From: Calliopsis andreniformis
Taxonomy: Eukaryota > Arthropoda > Insecta > Hymenoptera > Andrenidae
Assembly (NCBI RefSeq): GCF_051401765.1
Contig: NC_135071.1
Coordinates: forward strand, 15,354,961-15,418,960
Reading direction: 5' to 3'
DNA: 64,000 nucleotides
Positions within the stretch are counted from its first letter, which is position 1. Every line of letters starts with the position of its first letter. A program made the position numbers and the translations under genes. The notes under the pieces were generated by a model. It saw only the letters and a list, made by a program, of their open reading frames with translations, made no database searches and was not told the DNA's origin. Positions 61,303 through 64,000 of the stretch are shown here, one piece after another.

Positions 61303-61758
61303 CTTGGTGTTCGACAACAGGTGTCAGAAATTTTAAGGAGTGATCCTGTTTGATAAAATAAGACAAAAATTAAGAATGACAAAATTGCGTTTAAGGCTTC
61401 GTTTCAGAGGAATTAATTAGCGAGAAAACATTTATATTATGTCGCGTAAAAGGTGTCTGACTTAGGACTTATTCTACTGCAAGCGTGCAGTAAAATAGGT
61501 CAGACAGCCAAGAACCAGTAGAATAAGTCCCAAGACAGACACACAAAAATCAGTAGAATAAGTCTCAGGTCAGACAGAGTAAAGTCAGTAGAATAAGCCC
61601 ATAGCCAGACATACTTCTCGCGAATTTTAAATATTTTCTCAGTAATTAATAACTCTGACACGAGACTCGAAACGTATTTTAATCATTCTTGGTTTCCCCC
61701 TATTTTAGGGTGTAGAATCAGACCTTAAAATTTCCAACATCCATTGTCGAACACTCTG
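61303..61758. mobile_element. Foldback MITE with long arms and internal tandem repeat
   Basis: Flanked by TA on both sides (61301-61302, 61759-61760). The two arms are imperfect inverses over about 170 bases, sharing GTGTTCGACAA, GAAATTTTAAGG, TTATTCTACTG and many points between. The centre (about 61480-61600) holds three to four direct copies of a CAGTAGAATAAGTC...CAGACA unit. There is no coding capacity. The TA duplication suggests mobilisation by a Tc1/mariner-type transposase. This is the best preserved of four copies in the last 11 kb. Confidence 0.85.
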
Positions 61759-61760
61759 TA

Positions 61761-64000
61761 CAACCTAAAATATCTTTAATTCTCGTACCAGAATCGTTCA
61801 CAAAATTATTGTCGAGCCTCGTAACATTTTCCAAAATAGACAAAAGTACCCTAAAAAAGGAAAAATATCCTGCATGAGCTACGAGTACACGAGTTTCGGT
61901 CGAGTTCTAATGGCAACGAAAAAGTGTTTAACGACCGGGATAAAAGGCGCAGCGACAATGGCCGATAAATTAATTGAGAAATGGGGCTGTAACGCGGGCC
62001 CATGTTCCACTGACCGATTGTAAAATATACATTCTGCAGGGGTCGGTGATGGGGGTGATCTCGCAAACGGGCGTCAATTGTCCCATTGTTCTCGTTAATT
62101 TCTGCCCTCTCCACGCTTTTCCCCGACTCCGGATGGATTCACGGACCGACTAGAATTACATTCTGTTTCACGATCGGGGCCGAGCGCTCGTTCCACACGA
62201 ATGGAACCTCGGAGGCATAAACACGTCCAGCGGCGGTGCTCGTTAAGTCGAGCCACGCCAGACCGTTTTCACCCCTTGTTGGTCACGCAAAATGGAAAGT
62301 CTTGCGGCGTAACCTTGCTTCGCGGCATCGATTTCCACACACTACAGGGAGACGTTGCATGCACATCCTTGACTCTGGCAACCTTTCTTGCCCCCGGGGT
62401 CAAGGGCGACAGGTGCGAAAGATTAATCGCGCAGGAAGTTGGGGACCTTCGGAGGAGGAGCTCGAAGGTCCTTCGTTGGGTGGTTGAGAAAGATTTCTTT
62501 AACTGGAGGGAGAGAGTGGGTCAGGTTTATGAATAGTTGAGCGTTTCGGTGCTTGGATCTATTAATAGAAGACAGAAGTATGAATATTTCTTTCATTTCT
62601 TAGTGGATTTCTTAAGTACTTTCTTCTTATTTTTATGGTAAGAGAGTTCTATAAAAGAGGGCATCTTGTATAATTGAAGTCACGTCATTTATTAATTTAT
62701 TAAAATAGAATTTTGTGTTGCGTACGAACCAGGAATTTCTCTAAAAATGCGTTCGAAATTTGATCCAAAGATAAAGGCTTAGCGACTTTTCTAACTACTA
62801 ATATTGTTAAGAAACAAGATCATCCATAACAGCATAGAATTTCATTATATATATGCAAGGAACAACAGAATATGAATCAGCATGAAATAATGAAACATTG
62901 AAATGCAGGAATGTTTTAATCAGAGATTGGATTCTATTTTCATAACTTGATTTCAATCTATAGATGAAAATTATTTTACTTTTTATTACCTTATGCTGAA
63001 AAAGATATTACGATTAAAGATTGTATAACCTGGTGTACATTGAGGAGAATGTTCAGTAACGAAAACATTAAATTCCCTGAAAGAAATTAATTTCCCCCAA
63101 ACGCAGGATCCGATAAAAGAGAAATATAAGAGGTATGTGAGAGCTGGGAAACGTTTCCACCCAAAAAATTCATGGAAATCGATATCGAATCTCCATATAT
63201 CCTAGGTCGGGGGTTAAAGTTCGATTTACGTGGCTGTGGTACATCGATTCGAACAGCCGGTGACTCGACTTCACATTGAAACTAAAGGAATCACTATTTT
63301 CTACTATCGTTTATCTTTATTATCATCAGTAATGCGATTGTCAAGAATTCCGCTACTCGAATCGCGAAATTTTTATTGCAGCGACCCTGTGCAATCCGAT
63401 AGCGGAATCCATTAGCGTAACAATAAGGCCAGGAGGCAAATCAAGATTTTACGCTCGATGATATCACTCTCCTCGAAGGTCGGCCCGAGCGACTTCATTT
63501 TTTCCTCGTTTTCCACCAAATGTATCGATAACGACATAAGAAAGGCAAGAAGTTATGTTTCAGGAAAAAGAAGCTTTTAAAGGAGAATAACTTTCTGTGA
63601 ATTTGCATGCATTTGAGTTTTCGTGACAAGAGAAAATTTTTCTTCGATTACTAAGGAAATATTCCCACTTGGAAAGGTGACTGTGTATTCACTGTGCTTT
63701 CTTGAAACACGAATAATATGAAAAATTCCAAGTTCCTTATTTCAGTAATTCTAAATTTCAGAAATGACAGGTTTAGTTCTCTATAAATAATCCCTCCAAA
63801 TGGGAATACTCTCTTAAATGTCACGAGGATTTCGTCAATTACACATTAGCTGTTTATGGAAAATCGTTTGCCGAACAGTTCTGTAGCAAACTGCGAAGAG
63901 TAGATTTCCATTGGCTAGAGGAGAGAAATTCAATGGAAACAAGGGACCGATGAGAACAAAACGAATGCTGAACCCAGTAAAACCTCCTGAATTCTCTACG
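61761..64000. other. Non-coding end of window
   Basis: GC-richer at 61840-62500, with overlapping frames (for example 62201-62536 on plus) that lack domains or splice support. AT-rich afterwards. No gene supported. Confidence 0.4.

Noticed and set aside
62201..62536. 111-codon plus-strand frame
   Set aside because: No domain, and another frame is open over the same bases (62236-62487). Treated as chance.
1..64000. tRNA, rRNA, known microRNA seeds and CRISPR arrays
   Set aside because: Scanned for tRNA box B-like motifs, commonly conserved insect microRNA sequences and regularly spaced repeats; none found with convincing structure.

Overview
The window is eukaryotic nuclear DNA, almost certainly from an insect and most likely a hymenopteran (bee or wasp). 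The signs are an AT-rich background with sharp CpG-rich patches, GT-AG introns from under 100 bases to several kb, many short TA-flanked inverted-repeat elements, and a dipeptidyl peptidase of the kind found in insect membranes and bee/wasp venom. No bacterial operon, phage, CRISPR, rRNA or tRNA signal was seen. Species cannot be named from the sequence.

Four protein-coding genes can be rebuilt exon by exon. Three are CRAL-TRIO (alpha-tocopherol-transfer-protein/clavesin-like) lipid-carrier paralogues: gene A on + (14822-16492, 4 coding exons, 301 aa), gene B on - (17511-21876, 6 coding exons, 339 aa) and gene C on - (27501-33668, 5 coding exons, 287 aa). A and B converge tail to tail; C lies upstream of B on the same strand. 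All three keep a phase-1 intron after the N-terminal helical segment and a phase-1 intron before a tiny last exon encoding a Y-G-Y tail; the middle introns differ. The fourth gene is a dipeptidyl peptidase 4 (S9B prolyl oligopeptidase family) on + (39996-51209, 13 coding exons, 818 aa in the membrane-anchored reading), with the catalytic Ser, Asp and His and the double-Glu motif intact.

Layout: 1-14.8 kb has no recognisable coding exon, but holds three TATA-bearing CpG-rich patches (1.56, 4.41, 8.46 kb), one with a possible 5' exon for gene A; 14.8-16.5 kb gene A; 17.5-22.3 kb gene B with its probable initiator; 22.3-27.5 kb spacer with a piggyBac-like MITE; 27.5-33.7 kb gene C; 33.7-40 kb spacer; 40-51.2 kb DPP4; 51.2-64 kb gene-free by eye, with four diverged copies of a foldback element.

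Function (family knowledge plus inference): CRAL-TRIO proteins bind small hydrophobic ligands and move them between membranes; DPP4 removes N-terminal X-Pro/X-Ala dipeptides from peptides outside the cell or in secretions. Nothing links the two functionally beyond being neighbours. I found no evidence of a wholly new system. The most useful novelties are the tiny terminal exons, the type II membrane N-terminus of DPP4 with a nested second acceptor, and several MITE families lying in these introns.
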